Shown here one piece after another: positions 1-9,816 of a stretch of 36,910 nucleotides of DNA. The notes under the pieces were generated by a model. That model did no database searches. It was not told the origin of the DNA and saw only the letters and a list, made by a program, of their open reading frames with translations. Position numbers and translations under genes: made by a program. The stretch comes from Bacteroidetes bacterium HGW-Bacteroidetes-2 (GTDB taxonomy: Bacteria; Bacteroidota; Bacteroidia; Flavobacteriales; Flavobacteriaceae): assembly GCA_002842575.1 (NCBI GenBank), contig PHDJ01000026.1, positions 1-36,910 of the forward strand. The letters run 5' to 3'. Position 1 is the first letter of the stretch, and the number at the start of each line of letters is the position of its first letter.

Positions 1-2451
1 TTGGTTGCTTACCGTGAAGGTATAGCTGATGGTCTCACCTACTTGCGCATAACCGTCGTTGTTCTCGTCATTGAAAACACTTGTTTTTACTATCGCTATT
101 TCAGGATCACCGCAGAAAAATTGCACAGTAAATTCAATAACACAATTATTAGGAGCCCCTAGAGGTACCGCATAATAAGGAGTAATATTACCATTTACCG
201 GAAAAGCTGTAATTGGAGATCCACCTGGAAATTGTGCATAAAACTGAGTTCCCGCAGGAAATGAAGCACTTATTTCACTTACAGGAATAGGGTCATTATT
301 TGGGGAACAAAAAGTAAATGCTAAATTAATAGGGGAACAATTTGCTGCTACATAAGCTGCAGAATCTACATTAATAATAATTGGAGCACTTATCGTTTGA
401 CCTTGACAACTTCCGGCTTCATAACCTTGAATAAATTGTTGATTATTTAACGACACTCCAGAAATTGCCCCAACCCCACTAATTGTTCCATTAATAGGGA
501 TAGAGTTAACACAACCTGATTGTTGAAGTAATAAACAATCTTCAGTTACTTTTAATTTAAATTTAAGCTTACCTAATATATCTTCGGGATTCACTGGTTG
601 AGGCAGCGTACCCACATTCCAAATAAGAGTGCCATTAGGCCCTTGGTTAAGATCAAAAGTAATTGTATTGGGTGTTGGTAAAGGGGTAAAAAATATGGAT
701 GTTGTAGCACTTCCCGGAACATATGTTGAAGCAAATGGGATAGGTACCCTAATTATAGTATTGTCCAAATCTTCGGTTCCAATATTAATTAGATCCACTT
801 CAAATTCCATCTCTTGTCCTGGCTCTACTGTGTAAGGGGGTGCATTAACAGGATTTCCATTTATAGTTGTTGTCGAAATAATTGCCTCGGCCTCAGGTAC
901 GTAGGAATCTACAGACATTGTAATATTGAAAATTACATAAGTATCTTGAGTTGTTCCATATCTAAACCTTGTAGATGTTTGGTTATTTGTGACAACCGTA
1001 TTTCCGGGGTTATCAACATCAAACAGACTTACATCCATACCTGTATTATTTAACAAATTTGGATTTCTGGTATTACCACCTGTAAAAATAGAAGAGTTAA
1101 AAAAGTTATTAGATGAGTTACCAGCATGATTAAGTGTTACCCAATTTGAATTTGCAGCATTTCTTATTTGGAAAAAATCACCGGAAATACCTCTATCCCC
1201 TTCACCTGCAATCATTCCTAATTTCATATTCACAAGTCCTGTTTGCGCAGTATTAAAACCAGAAACAGGGATTTCAAAATCTGCAGTAATTCCTCCCGCT
1301 ACATAAGAGTGTCCGTCAAAAACCGTCACATCTCTCCAGTTCATTTTCGAATTTTCATAAACCACAACAAGTCCCCATCCTCCGTAATAACCGGTACCAC
1401 CACCATTACCTTCTACAAGAGCAATATCAGCAACAAAATATTCTCCTAAACCATTATTTTGGACATAGGTAGTAATATCAGCATAAGCAGAATACATAAA
1501 CCCATCAGAGGTAGTTGGGTAATAAATATCATTGGCATTTGCAGTAACTGTAGTATAAACTCCAGCACTAGGTCCTTTTAATAAAACTTTTCTTTTGTCA
1601 AAAGTTTTAGTAATAGAGACAGTTCCTTGTACAGTTCCTGAAATATTTAATTTTGCAAAAGAAGTCTCTCTATATTGGGTTTCACTTCTATTAGTTCTTA
1701 TATCTCTTATTAATTGATTAATGGTTATAGTTATTGCACCATCTGTTATTGTATAAGGAGTGGTTAATGTTGCAGTGCCTGTATTTCCAGAATTGGAATA
1801 GGTTGCCAAAACATTAGTCCAAGAACCTCCATTAAATCTTACTCTAATATTATCTGAATTTGACTCATTATTTCTATATTCAAACTCGTACGTATTCCCA
1901 TTACCAGTAAAAGTATATCTTGGATTATAGTTATTTGATGAACCTTGTCTAGAAACAGACATAGCATAATTTGAATATACAATATTATCATTATGCCCAA
2001 CAGTTTCATTTTCATTTACTATTTGTGAACCCCCAGGCACATCTTTTGTCACCTCAAAAGTATTTGGGCTACTAGAGCCATCAGATGCTCTACCTGTCCA
2101 ATATAAACCTGCAAAAACAATTTGAGAACAATTAGGATCAGCGCCATTTTCTGTAGAGAAACTTAAATTTGCTGAAGATGAATTAAATGTGTTGTTGACA
2201 TTATCAACATCTACATATTTCATGTTTGCATTATTTGTTCCACTATCTGAATAATTTACTAAGGTTAGGTTTGTATTTCCTATCATTGTAAAGTCACCCT
2301 TCACATTAAATATTGCAGGTGAAGTACGAGGCTCAAAATTCACTCTTACCTGCCCAAAGGTTAGTAAAGAATTCCCTAAAGCTATTGCAACTAATAACAC
2401 CTTAAAAATGGTCTTGTTATTTAGTATAGTTTTAATGTAATATTTTTTCAT
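1..2451 (-). CDS. Large secreted DUF11/DUF7507-type surface repeat protein, N-terminal part only
   Basis: An open frame runs without a stop from an ATG at 2451 to the window edge, giving 817 residues of a longer protein. Residues 1-36 look like a signal peptide: a basic start (MKKYYIKT), a hydrophobic stretch (VLLVAIALGNSLLTF), then GQ. The body is rich in Asn, Thr, Ser and Gly and predicted to be mostly beta. It contains FAGLYWTGRASDG near residue 115 and GYYGGWGLVVVYE near residue 370, both typical of the N-terminal domain of flavobacterial proteins that carry DUF11/DUF7507 repeats. The last visible residues (IAIVKTSVFNDENNDGY, then GETISYTFTVSNQ) are the start of the first such repeat. Family knowledge suggests export by the type IX secretion system with a C-terminal sorting domain, but that end lies outside the window. 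A 28-bp gap separates it from the upstream gene, so the two are probably co-transcribed. Base composition changes sharply where the repeat begins. Ligand and role are unknown. Confidence 0.85.
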   Translation of the reverse strand, partial: MKKYYIKTILNNKTIFKVLLVAIALGNSLLTFGQVRVNFEPRTSPAIFNVKGDFTMIGNTNLTLVNYSDSGTNNANMKYVDVDNVNNTFNSSSANLSFSTENGADPNCSQIVFAGLYWTGRASDGSSSPNTFEVTKDVPGGSQIVNENETVGHNDNIVYSNYAMSVSRQGSSNNYNPRYTFTGNGNTYEFEYRNNESNSDNIRVRFNGGSWTNVLATYSNSGNTGTATLTTPYTITDGAITITINQLIRDIRTNRSETQYRETSFAKLNISGTVQGTVSITKTFDKRKVLLKGPSAGVYTTVTANANDIYYPTTSDGFMYSAYADITTYVQNNGLGEYFVADIALVEGNGGGTGYYGGWGLVVVYENSKMNWRDVTVFDGHSYVAGGITADFEIPVSGFNTAQTGLVNMKLGMIAGEGDRGISGDFFQIRNAANSNWVTLNHAGNSSNNFFNSSIFTGGNTRNPNLLNNTGMDVSLFDVDNPGNTVVTNNQTSTRFRYGTTQDTYVIFNITMSVDSYVPEAEAIISTTTINGNPVNAPPYTVEPGQEMEFEVDLINIGTEDLDNTIIRVPIPFASTYVPGSATTSIFFTPLPTPNTITFDLNQGPNGTLIWNVGTLPQPVNPEDILGKLKFKLKVTEDCLLLQQSGCVNSIPINGTISGVGAISGVSLNNQQFIQGYEAGSCQGQTISAPIIINVDSAAYVAANCSPINLAFTFCSPNNDPIPVSEISASFPAGTQFYAQFPGGSPITAFPVNGNITPYYAVPLGAPNNCVIEFTVQFFCGDPEIAIVKTSVFNDENNDGYAQVGETISYTFTVSNQ

Positions 2452-2479
2452 CTTATGAAGTTTTAAAGGTATCGGGAAA

Positions 2480-3037
2480 TTAAGATTGGTTTTCAACAGT
2501 ATAAATTATCAAATAATCCTTTTCTCCAAAAATTAAGGAATTACTAATTTGATTTTCCGAACATTGAAAAGAACATATAATATATACATACTTTAACTTT
2601 GTAAATCCCCCCAGATTTGCTAAGTTAATTTTTGAGAATAAATCACTAGGTCTATTTATTCGGATAGTTGCAATTTCAACATTATCAAATCTAGGTTGTC
2701 TTACTATTTTTGAAGAAACTGACCTAAAATCAATATCTGCTCTAAGAGCATTTTCGCCAAAAAATTTAATACTTCCATTTTCTATGATTACAGAGGAAAT
2801 ATTATTGTTTATTAAAGGCAATATCTTTTCTGGTTTAATGTAAGAGGGTAATGTAGATTTTAAACTTGATGCTGAGTTAAGCTGATTTATTTCAAATATT
2901 TTAACGCTTTCTTGTGAATAAGAAGTGGTTGCTGTAAAGAAAAATATTCCAACAAACCAGACAGCTACTTTTAAAATACAATTATTTGTACATTTAAAAC
3001 AACTTAATTTGCTGATTTTTAGATTTATGTTTTTCAT
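2480..3037 (-). CDS. Small exported protein of unknown function, upstream of the surface repeat protein
   Basis: A 185-residue protein I do not recognise. The N-terminus is basic with three Cys in the first 20 residues (SCFKCTNNC). A hydrophobic segment follows at about 23-40 (ILKVAVWFVGIFFFTATTSYSQ), so it probably has a signal peptide cleaved near SYSQ or a membrane anchor. The rest is mixed alpha/beta with no recognised motif. Two further Cys sit in the C-terminal part (IICSFQCSE). It stands 28 bp ahead of the large DUF11-type protein on the same strand, which suggests that the two are made together and may act together at the cell surface. That is inference from position only. Confidence 0.7.
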   Translation of the reverse strand: MKNINLKISKLSCFKCTNNCILKVAVWFVGIFFFTATTSYSQESVKIFEINQLNSASSLKSTLPSYIKPEKILPLINNNISSVIIENGSIKFFGENALRADIDFRSVSSKIVRQPRFDNVEIATIRINRPSDLFSKINLANLGGFTKLKYVYIICSFQCSENQISNSLIFGEKDYLIIYTVENQS

Positions 3038-3137
3038 AATATTTTTGGTTAACTGAGTTTATATTTTATACTAATCTTAATATAAATACCTTAATTCAAA
3101 AAGGTAACATTATACATTTTAATTTCATTCAGAAGCA

Positions 3138-3145
3138 CAAATATA
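3138..3145 (-). promoter_or_regulatory. Candidate -7 box for the surface-protein operon
   Basis: Read on the minus strand this is TATATTTG, a full match to the Bacteroidota -7 consensus TAnnTTTG, about 100 bp before the start at 3037. I see no clear -33 TTG at the usual distance, so support is partial. Confidence 0.4.
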
Positions 3146-3286
3146 CGTAGGAAAAGATGTTAACGTTTTATTAATTTATAACTATTAGATAAAAGGATAA
3201 ATAAACTCGTTAAAGTGCGTAAAAGCATTAAAAAACAAGATTTTTTTTGTAGGAATAATGCACTTATATATACGTAGCTATACGTA
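3142..3286. repeat. Three copies of TATACGTA in a divergent intergenic region
   Basis: TATACGTA occurs at 3142-3149, 3269-3276 and 3279-3286; the last two are separated only by GC. The first overlaps the candidate -7 box of the leftward operon. The 365-bp gap from 3038 to 3402 holds no other gene that I can support. The copies could be sites for a regulator, but they are short and AT-rich, so chance is possible. Confidence 0.35.
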
Positions 3287-3352
3287 TTTTAATATAGCTG
3301 ACAGGCTTTTTTTTTGTCAGAAAAAGCATATATAATTAATACTTAATTAAAC

Positions 3353-3383
3353 TTGAAAAGAGCTAAAAGAAGGGGTATATTTG
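3353..3383 (+). promoter_or_regulatory. prfC promoter (Bacteroidota type)
   Basis: A TTG at 3353-3355 (-33) is followed after 20 bases by TATATTTG at 3376-3383 (-7), matching the sigma-ABfr consensus. The prfC ATG is 19 bases further on, so the leader is very short. No Shine-Dalgarno is present. Confidence 0.75.
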
Positions 3384-3402
3384 CAAAAAAAAATTAAGAA
3401 AA

Positions 3403-4992
3403 ATGATTCTTAAAAAAGAGATTGGAAGAAGAAGAACTTTTGGAATTATTTCGCATCCCGATGCTGGAAAAACAACACTAACCGAAAAACTTTTACTTTT
3501 TGGAGGTGCGATACAAGAAGCAGGTGCCGTAAAGTCAAATAAAGTTAAAAAAGGTGCAACAAGTGACTTCATGGAAATAGAGCGTCAAAGAGGTATTTCT
3601 GTGGCGACTTCTGTACTTGCTTTTGAATATAATGGCATAAAAATTAATATTTTAGATACTCCTGGGCATAAAGATTTTGCCGAAGATACTTTTAGAACGC
3701 TTACAGCAGTAGATAGTGTTATTGTTGTTATTGATGTTGCAAAAGGTGTTGAAGAGCAGACTGAAAAGCTAGTTGAAGTGTGCCGAATGCGAAACATTCC
3801 GATGATTGTTTTTATCAATAAAATGGACCGAGAGGGTAAAGATGCTTTCGAACTACTGGATGAAATAGAACAAAAACTTGGCTTAACAGTCACGCCACTT
3901 AGCTTCCCAATTGGAATGGGATATGACTTTAAAGGAATTTACAATATTTGGGAGAAAAACATTAATCTATTTAGTGGCGACCCAAGAAAAGACATTGAAG
4001 AAACCATTGAAATTAATGATTTAAATACCCCTGAGCTAGATTTATTAGTTGGTGAAAAAGCAGCCCATTTACTTCGTGAAGAATTGGAATTAATTCATGG
4101 TATATATAATCCGTTTGATAAAGAAAGTTATCTTGAAGGAAAAATGCAACCTGTTTTCTTTGGATCCGCATTAAACAACTTTGGAGTAAGGGAGTTATTA
4201 GATTGTTTTGTTGAAATTGCACCAAAGCCAAGACCAAAACAAAGCAATACTAGATTAGTACATCCTGAAGAAAAAGAATTTAGTGGTTTTGTTTTTAAGA
4301 TACATGCCAACATGGATCCAAAACACAGAGATCGTTTGGCATTTGTTAAAATAGTATCAGGAATATTTGAGCGTAACAAGGCCTATTTACACGTAAGAAG
4401 TAACAAGAAAATGAAATTCTCAAGTCCCAATGCTTTTTTTGCTGAAAAGAAAGAAATTGTTGACACCTCATATCCAGGCGACATTGTGGGACTCCATGAT
4501 ACTGGTAATTTTAAAATTGGCGACACCCTAACTGAAGGTGAAATAATGCAATACAAAGGAATTCCTAGTTTTTCACCGGAATATTTTAGATATATTAATA
4601 ATGCCGATCCTATGAAAACAAAACAATTGGAAAAAGGGATTGACCAGTTGATGGATGAAGGTGTTGCACAATTATTTACCCTAGAAATGAACGGCAGAAA
4701 AGTTATTGGAACCGTAGGAGCTCTTCAGTTTGAAGTAATACAATATCGTTTAGAACATGAATATGGTGCAACCTGCAGTTACGAAAATCTAAATGTTTAT
4801 AAAGCTTGCTGGATTGAACCAGAAGACTTGAAAGGTTTAGAGTTTAAAGACTTTTTACGTGTTAAAAATAAATATCTAGCCAAGGACAAAAGGGGGCATT
4901 TGGTGTTCTTAGCAGATTCAAGCTTTACTTTAGAAATGACACAACAAAAATACCCAAAAGTAAAACTTCATTTGGTATCTGAATATAAATAA
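3403..4992 (+). CDS. prfC: Peptide chain release factor 3
   Basis: A 529-residue translational GTPase that removes RF1 and RF2 from the ribosome after peptide release. The GTPase motifs are all visible: P-loop HPDAGKTT at 18-25, switch I region with RQRGISV at 61-67, DTPGH at 85-89 and NKMD at 139-142. The G domain is followed by EF-Tu-like beta-barrel domains and a C-terminal RF3 domain. Length agrees with the usual RF3 of about 525-530 residues, and the HPDAGKTT and RQRGISV forms separate it from EF-G. It is a single gene with its own promoter just upstream and a hairpin terminator just after its stop. It is convergent with the rpoC/DUF3467 transcript. Confidence 0.97.
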   Translation: MILKKEIGRRRTFGIISHPDAGKTTLTEKLLLFGGAIQEAGAVKSNKVKKGATSDFMEIERQRGISVATSVLAFEYNGIKINILDTPGHKDFAEDTFRTLTAVDSVIVVIDVAKGVEEQTEKLVEVCRMRNIPMIVFINKMDREGKDAFELLDEIEQKLGLTVTPLSFPIGMGYDFKGIYNIWEKNINLFSGDPRKDIEETIEINDLNTPELDLLVGEKAAHLLREELELIHGIYNPFDKESYLEGKMQPVFFGSALNNFGVRELLDCFVEIAPKPRPKQSNTRLVHPEEKEFSGFVFKIHANMDPKHRDRLAFVKIVSGIFERNKAYLHVRSNKKMKFSSPNAFFAEKKEIVDTSYPGDIVGLHDTGNFKIGDTLTEGEIMQYKGIPSFSPEYFRYINNADPMKTKQLEKGIDQLMDEGVAQLFTLEMNGRKVIGTVGALQFEVIQYRLEHEYGATCSYENLNVYKACWIEPEDLKGLEFKDFLRVKNKYLAKDKRGHLVFLADSSFTLEMTQQKYPKVKLHLVSEYK

Positions 4993-5010
4993 TTTTCTAG
5001 CTTCATATAT

Positions 5011-5042
5011 AAAAAAATCCTCAAAATATTGAGGATTTTTTT
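5011..5042. terminator. Bidirectional terminator between prfC and the DUF3467 gene
   Basis: An ATCCTCAA / TTGAGGAT stem (5017-5024 with 5029-5036) has a 4-base loop. It is flanked by an A-tract on the left and a T-tract on the right, so it works as an intrinsic terminator for both converging transcripts. Confidence 0.9.
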
Positions 5043-5048
5043 ATTCTA

Positions 5049-5366
5049 TTAGGCCTCTCCAGTTGGGCCAAAATTTAATGGTATTGAAGGTTGTTCAAAA
5101 TCTTTAATCTCTCCGTGGGCAGATTCAAACCGTTTGATATTGTCGTTTAGTGCTTTTAAAAAGCGCTTTGCATGTTGTGGCGTCAAAATTATTCTTGATT
5201 TCACTTTGCTTTTTGGCGTACCGGGCATTATAGTAACAAAGTCAACAACAAATTCAGAAACAGAATGATTGATTATCGCCAAGTTACTGTAAATGCCTTG
5301 TGCTATTGCTTCATCTAATTCTATATTGATTTGACCTTGCTTGGGTTTGTTTTGATTTTCTGTCAT
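5049..5366 (-). CDS. DUF3467 family protein
   Basis: I place the start at the ATG at 5366 (MTENQNKPKQ), giving 105 residues. The longer reading back to 5441 adds a stretch (MKFLGIREWIYILL) not typical of the family. The protein has the DUF3467 pattern: an acidic N-terminal strand (INIELDEAIAQGIYSNLAII), then SEFVVDFVTIMPG, then SRIILTPQHAKRFLKALNDNI. The C-terminus is Pro- and Gly-rich (PLNFGPTGEA). Function is unknown. In Bacteroidota this gene commonly follows rpoC, as here with a 77-bp gap, so it is probably the last gene of the rpoBC transcript. A bidirectional terminator lies directly after it. Confidence 0.85.
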   Translation of the reverse strand: MTENQNKPKQGQINIELDEAIAQGIYSNLAIINHSVSEFVVDFVTIMPGTPKSKVKSRIILTPQHAKRFLKALNDNIKRFESAHGEIKDFEQPSIPLNFGPTGEA

Positions 5367-5443
5367 TTGATAACATTTTAGTAAGGAGGTTTTAGGAGGG
5401 AGCAGAATATATATCCACTCCCTTATACCTAAAAACTTCAATC

Positions 5444-8400
5444 TTAATTATAATTAACTTCTTGTTTTTGCTCAGTCATTTCTCTAAGCTCTTCTTTAGA
5501 ACCTACAAGAATATGATCATACTCCCTTAATCCTGTTCCTGCTGGAATTTTATGACCAACAATTACATTTTCTTTCAATCCTTCTAAATCATCTATTTTT
5601 CCTGCTACAGCAGCTTCGTTTAAAACTTTTGTAGTTTCTTGGAAGGAAGCAGCAGATATAAATGACTTGGTTTGTAATGAAGCCCTTGTAATACCCTGAA
5701 GTATTGGAGTTGCAGTGGCTGAAACAGCATCTCTAGCTACTACAAGATTTTTATCAGATCTTCTCAATAAAGAATTTTCGTCTCGTAAATCTCTTGAGGT
5801 GATGATTTGTCCTGCTTTTATGTTTTCACTATCACCAGAATCTTCTACCACTTTCATTCCAAATATTTTATCATTTTCTATAATGAAATCATATTTGTGT
5901 GCCAATTGATCTTCTAAGAAAAGAGTGTCTCCAGGATCATTTATTCTCACTTTACGCATCATTTGTCTAACAACTACTTCAAAGTGTTTGTCATTAATTT
6001 TAACGCCTTGAAGTCGATACACTTCTTGCACTTCATTAACCAAGTACTGTTGCACTGCTGAAGGACCTTTTATACGTAATATATCTTCAGGAGTAACTGA
6101 GCCATCAGAAAGCTGACTACCTGCTTTTACATAATCATTTTCTTGAACAAGAATTTGATTAGTAAGTTTTACTAGGTATTTTTTTACTTCCCCTAATTTT
6201 GATTCAATAACAATTTCTCTGTTACCTCTTTTAATTTTACCAAAAGAAACCACACCATCAATCTCACTTACTACAGCAGGATTAGAAGGATTACGTGCTT
6301 CAAATAATTCGGTTAATCGTGGAAGACCTCCTGTAATATCCCCTGCTTTTGCAGATCTTCGCGGTATTTTAACTAAAACCTTACCGGTTTTAATTTTCTC
6401 TCCATCATCTACCATAATGTGAGCTCCAACAGGCAAGTTGTAGGATCTAAGCGTATTTCCTTTTATGTCTTGTATTAAAAGTGTTGGTATTAACTTTTTA
6501 TTTCTAGACTCTGAAATTACTTTTTCCTGAAAACCTGTTTGCTCATCTATTTCTACTTGGAATGAAACTCCTTGTTCGATATCTTCATAAGCTATTTTAC
6601 CAGTAAATTCAGAAATAATTACACCATTATATGGATCCCAAGAACAGATAACATCCCCTTTGGTTACTTTAGCACCACTTTTGATGGTTATATTTGAACC
6701 GTAAGGTATGTTGTTTGTACTTAATGTAATTCCGGTTTTTTCATCTACTAACTTCAATTCTGAAGTCCTTGAAATTACTATGTCAATAACTTTTCCGTCT
6801 GAACTTTCTCCTTTAACGGTTTTCAATTCATCAATTTCTGCTATACCATTAAATTTTGCTAGTAATTTATTTTCTTCTGAAATATTACCCGCAGTTCCTC
6901 CTACGTGGAATGTACGAAGAGTTAACTGTGTTCCTGGCTCACCAATAGATTGCGCGGCAATTACACCTACAGCTTCTCCTTTTTGAACCATTTTACCAGT
7001 TGCAAGATTTCTTCCATAACACAAAGCACAAATTCCTTTTTCAGCTTCACAACTTAAAGCAGAGCGTACTTCTACAAATTCTACTGGCGAATTGTTAATT
7101 TTATCTGCAATATCTTCAAAAATATGCTCGCCAGCTTTAACATATACCTCTCGAGTAATTGGGTCAATAACATCATTTAATGCAGTACGTCCCAGTATTC
7201 TTTCAGCTAAAGACTCAACAACTTCATCATTTTTCTTTAAAGCAGATACTTCTACACCTCTAAGAGTACCACAATCTACTGTGTTGATAATTACATCCTG
7301 AGAAACATCTACAAGACGTCTTGTCAAGTATCCAGCATCTGCTGTTTTTAGTGCGGTATCTGCTAAACCTTTACGAGCACCGTGAGTAGATATAAAGTAT
7401 TCAAGAATGGATAAACCCTCTTTAAAGTTGGAAAGTATAGGGTTTTCAATAATTTCTCCACCACCTGAATTAGATTTTTTAGGTTTTGCCATCAAACCAC
7501 GCATACCGGTTAACTGACGGATTTGTTCTTTGGAACCCCTCGCACCAGAATCAAGCATCATATACACAGAGTTAAACCCTTGTTTGTCCTCTCTTATACG
7601 CTTCATAGAAAGTTCCGTTAAAGCAGCATTGGTAGATGTCCAAATATCAATAACCTGATTGTAACGTTCGTTATTTGTGATAAGACCCATATTATAGTTT
7701 GCCATAATACCATCTACTTGTTCGTTGGCACTAGCAATCATAGTATGTTTTTCAGGTGGAATAATAATATCTCCTAAACTGAAAGAAAGACCACCTCTAA
7801 AGGCATAATCAAATCCAAGGTTTTTAATTTTATCAAGAAAATCAGCCGTAGTAGGAACGTTGGTTACTTTAAGAATATTTCCAATAATATCACGAAGAGA
7901 TTTTTTGGTCAATACTTCATTGATAAAACCGGCTTCTTCGGGTACTTCTTTGTTGAAAAGCACTCTTCCTACTGTGGTTTCAATGATTTGAAAAACTAAT
8001 TCTCCTTTATCATTAAAGTCTTTGGTTCTTATTTTAATTCCTGCATTAAGCTCTACTTGTTTTTCATTATAAGCAATAACAACTTCTTCATCAGAATAAA
8101 AAGTTAGCCCTTCTCCTTTTACTTTGTGCTCGGGAGTAGATTTTTTTAGTTTGGTCATATAATATAGCCCCAAAACCATATCCTGAGAAGGAACCGTAAT
8201 AGGTGAGCCATTCGCAGGGTTCAAAATATTATGGGATGCGAGCATTAACAATTGCGCTTCTAATATTGCTTCTGGGCCAAGTGGTAAATGAACCGCCATT
8301 TGGTCACCATCAAAATCGGCATTAAACGCAGTACAAGCAAGCGGGTGCAACTGAATTGCTTTTCCTTCAATAAGTTTTGGTTGAAATGCTTGAATTCCTA

Positions 8401-9745
8401 AACGGTGAAGTGTTGGAGCTCTGTTAAGTAGAATAGGATGTCCTTTTAAAACATTTTCTAAAATATCCCAAACTACTGGTTCTTTTTTGTCAATTATTTT
8501 TTTGGCTGATTTTACTGTTTTCACAATACCTCTTTCTATCAGTTTTCTGATTACGAAAGGTTTGTATAGCTCTGCCGCCATGGTTTTTGGTATTCCGCAT
8601 TCAAACATTCTTAATTCTGGACCAACAACAATTACGGAACGGGCAGAATAATCTACACGTTTTCCAAGTAAGTTTTGACGGAAACGACCTTGTTTTCCTT
8701 TTAAAGAATCTGAAAGTGATTTTAATGGTCTGTTTGAATCTGTTTTTACTGCAGATGATTTTCTTGTATTATCAAATAAGGAATCTACAGATTCTTGAAG
8801 CATCCGTTTTTCATTACGTAAAATAACTTCTGGAGCTTTTATTTCCACCAATCTTTTTAAACGATTGTTTCGAATAATTACCCTTCTGTATAAGTCATTT
8901 AAATCGGAAGTTGCAAAACGTCCTCCATCTAGCGGCACTAAAGGTCTAAGTTCTGGTGGAATAACGGGGATTACTTTCATAATCATCCATTCTGCTCTGT
9001 TTTCACGGTTAAAATTGGACTCACGCAACGATTCTACTACTTGAAGTCTTTTTAAAGCTTCGGTTTTACGTTGTTTAGAGGTTTCGTTATTTGCTTTGTG
9101 TCTAAGGTCAAATGAAAGCTCATTTAAATCAATTCGTTTTAACAATTCTATCAAACATTCTGCTCCCATTTTAGCAATAAACTTATTTGGGTCTGCATCG
9201 TCTAGGTATTGGTTTTCTTGCGGAAGGGTATCTAATATATTTAAATATTCCTCTTCTGTTAAGAAATCTAACTTTTGAAGAGATTCTCCTTCTTCATTTT
9301 TTGCAATACCAGCTTGAATTACTACATAACGCTCGTAGTAAATAATCATGTCTAATTTCTTAGAAGGTAATCCTAGAAGATATCCTATTTTGTTTGGCAA
9401 CGATCTGAAGTACCATATATGAGCTACAGGAACTACAAGATTTATGTGTCCTACTCGATCACGACGTACTTTCTTTTCCGTTACTTCTACCCCACAACGA
9501 TCACATACAATACCTTTGTAGCGAATACGTTTATATTTTCCACAAGCACATTCATAATCTTTTACCGGTCCAAATATACGTTCACAAAACAAACCATCGC
9601 GTTCTGGTTTGTGTGTACGATAGTTAATTGTTTCTGGCTTTAAAACTTCTCCTCTTGACTCTGCTAAAATAGATTCTGGAGAAGCTAAACCGATAGAAAT
9701 CTTATTGAATTTCTGTACTGTGTTATTATCTTTATTTCTTGCCAT
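5444..9745 (-). CDS. rpoC: DNA-directed RNA polymerase subunit beta'
   Basis: The 1433-residue catalytic subunit of RNA polymerase, full length for Flavobacteriia. The N-terminal zinc-binding Cys are C66, C68, C81 and C84 (CACGKYK, VCDRCG). The metal-binding catalytic loop [12 protein letters not shown] lies near residue 475. The second zinc site is built from TVDCGTLRG (about 826) and [11 protein letters not shown] (about 899-909). The trigger-loop segment [18 protein letters not shown] follows near 930. It is 71 bp downstream of rpoB on the same strand; the spacer has only a weak inverted repeat (about 9787-9812). Many short frames on the opposite strand in this gene are only shadows. Confidence 0.99.
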   Translation of the reverse strand: MARNKDNNTVQKFNKISIGLASPESILAESRGEVLKPETINYRTHKPERDGLFCERIFGPVKDYECACGKYKRIRYKGIVCDRCGVEVTEKKVRRDRVGHINLVVPVAHIWYFRSLPNKIGYLLGLPSKKLDMIIYYERYVVIQAGIAKNEEGESLQKLDFLTEEEYLNILDTLPQENQYLDDADPNKFIAKMGAECLIELLKRIDLNELSFDLRHKANNETSKQRKTEALKRLQVVESLRESNFNRENRAEWMIMKVIPVIPPELRPLVPLDGGRFATSDLNDLYRRVIIRNNRLKRLVEIKAPEVILRNEKRMLQESVDSLFDNTRKSSAVKTDSNRPLKSLSDSLKGKQGRFRQNLLGKRVDYSARSVIVVGPELRMFECGIPKTMAAELYKPFVIRKLIERGIVKTVKSAKKIIDKKEPVVWDILENVLKGHPILLNRAPTLHRLGIQAFQPKLIEGKAIQLHPLACTAFNADFDGDQMAVHLPLGPEAILEAQLLMLASHNILNPANGSPITVPSQDMVLGLYYMTKLKKSTPEHKVKGEGLTFYSDEEVVIAYNEKQVELNAGIKIRTKDFNDKGELVFQIIETTVGRVLFNKEVPEEAGFINEVLTKKSLRDIIGNILKVTNVPTTADFLDKIKNLGFDYAFRGGLSFSLGDIIIPPEKHTMIASANEQVDGIMANYNMGLITNNERYNQVIDIWTSTNAALTELSMKRIREDKQGFNSVYMMLDSGARGSKEQIRQLTGMRGLMAKPKKSNSGGGEIIENPILSNFKEGLSILEYFISTHGARKGLADTALKTADAGYLTRRLVDVSQDVIINTVDCGTLRGVEVSALKKNDEVVESLAERILGRTALNDVIDPITREVYVKAGEHIFEDIADKINNSPVEFVEVRSALSCEAEKGICALCYGRNLATGKMVQKGEAVGVIAAQSIGEPGTQLTLRTFHVGGTAGNISEENKLLAKFNGIAEIDELKTVKGESSDGKVIDIVISRTSELKLVDEKTGITLSTNNIPYGSNITIKSGAKVTKGDVICSWDPYNGVIISEFTGKIAYEDIEQGVSFQVEIDEQTGFQEKVISESRNKKLIPTLLIQDIKGNTLRSYNLPVGAHIMVDDGEKIKTGKVLVKIPRRSAKAGDITGGLPRLTELFEARNPSNPAVVSEIDGVVSFGKIKRGNREIVIESKLGEVKKYLVKLTNQILVQENDYVKAGSQLSDGSVTPEDILRIKGPSAVQQYLVNEVQEVYRLQGVKINDKHFEVVVRQMMRKVRINDPGDTLFLEDQLAHKYDFIIENDKIFGMKVVEDSGDSENIKAGQIITSRDLRDENSLLRRSDKNLVVARDAVSATATPILQGITRASLQTKSFISAASFQETTKVLNEAAVAGKIDDLEGLKENVIVGHKIPAGTGLREYDHILVGSKEELREMTEQKQEVNYN

Positions 9746-9816
9746 AATACTATGTACTTTCCTAATGTTGTAAAAAGTTAAAAAATCCGAGTCGATTTAA
9801 AACCGACCCGGTTCTA

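Noticed and set aside
629-1449. Plus-strand open frames opposite the surface protein
   Set aside because: They lie entirely within the long minus-strand frame, show no protein-like features and have no start signals.
5376-5390. A perfect-looking Shine-Dalgarno (AAGGAGGT) on the plus strand
   Set aside because: No plus-strand gene follows it. On the transcribed minus strand it reads ACCTCCTT, lies between rpoC and the DUF3467 start, and has no clear role.
5367-5441. N-terminal extension of the DUF3467 protein to 5441
   Set aside because: The added residues do not resemble the family, and the ATG at 5366 gives the normal start and length.
9787-9812. Hairpin between rpoB and rpoC
   Set aside because: The inverted repeat is short and partly mismatched with no U-run, so I do not call it a terminator or attenuator.
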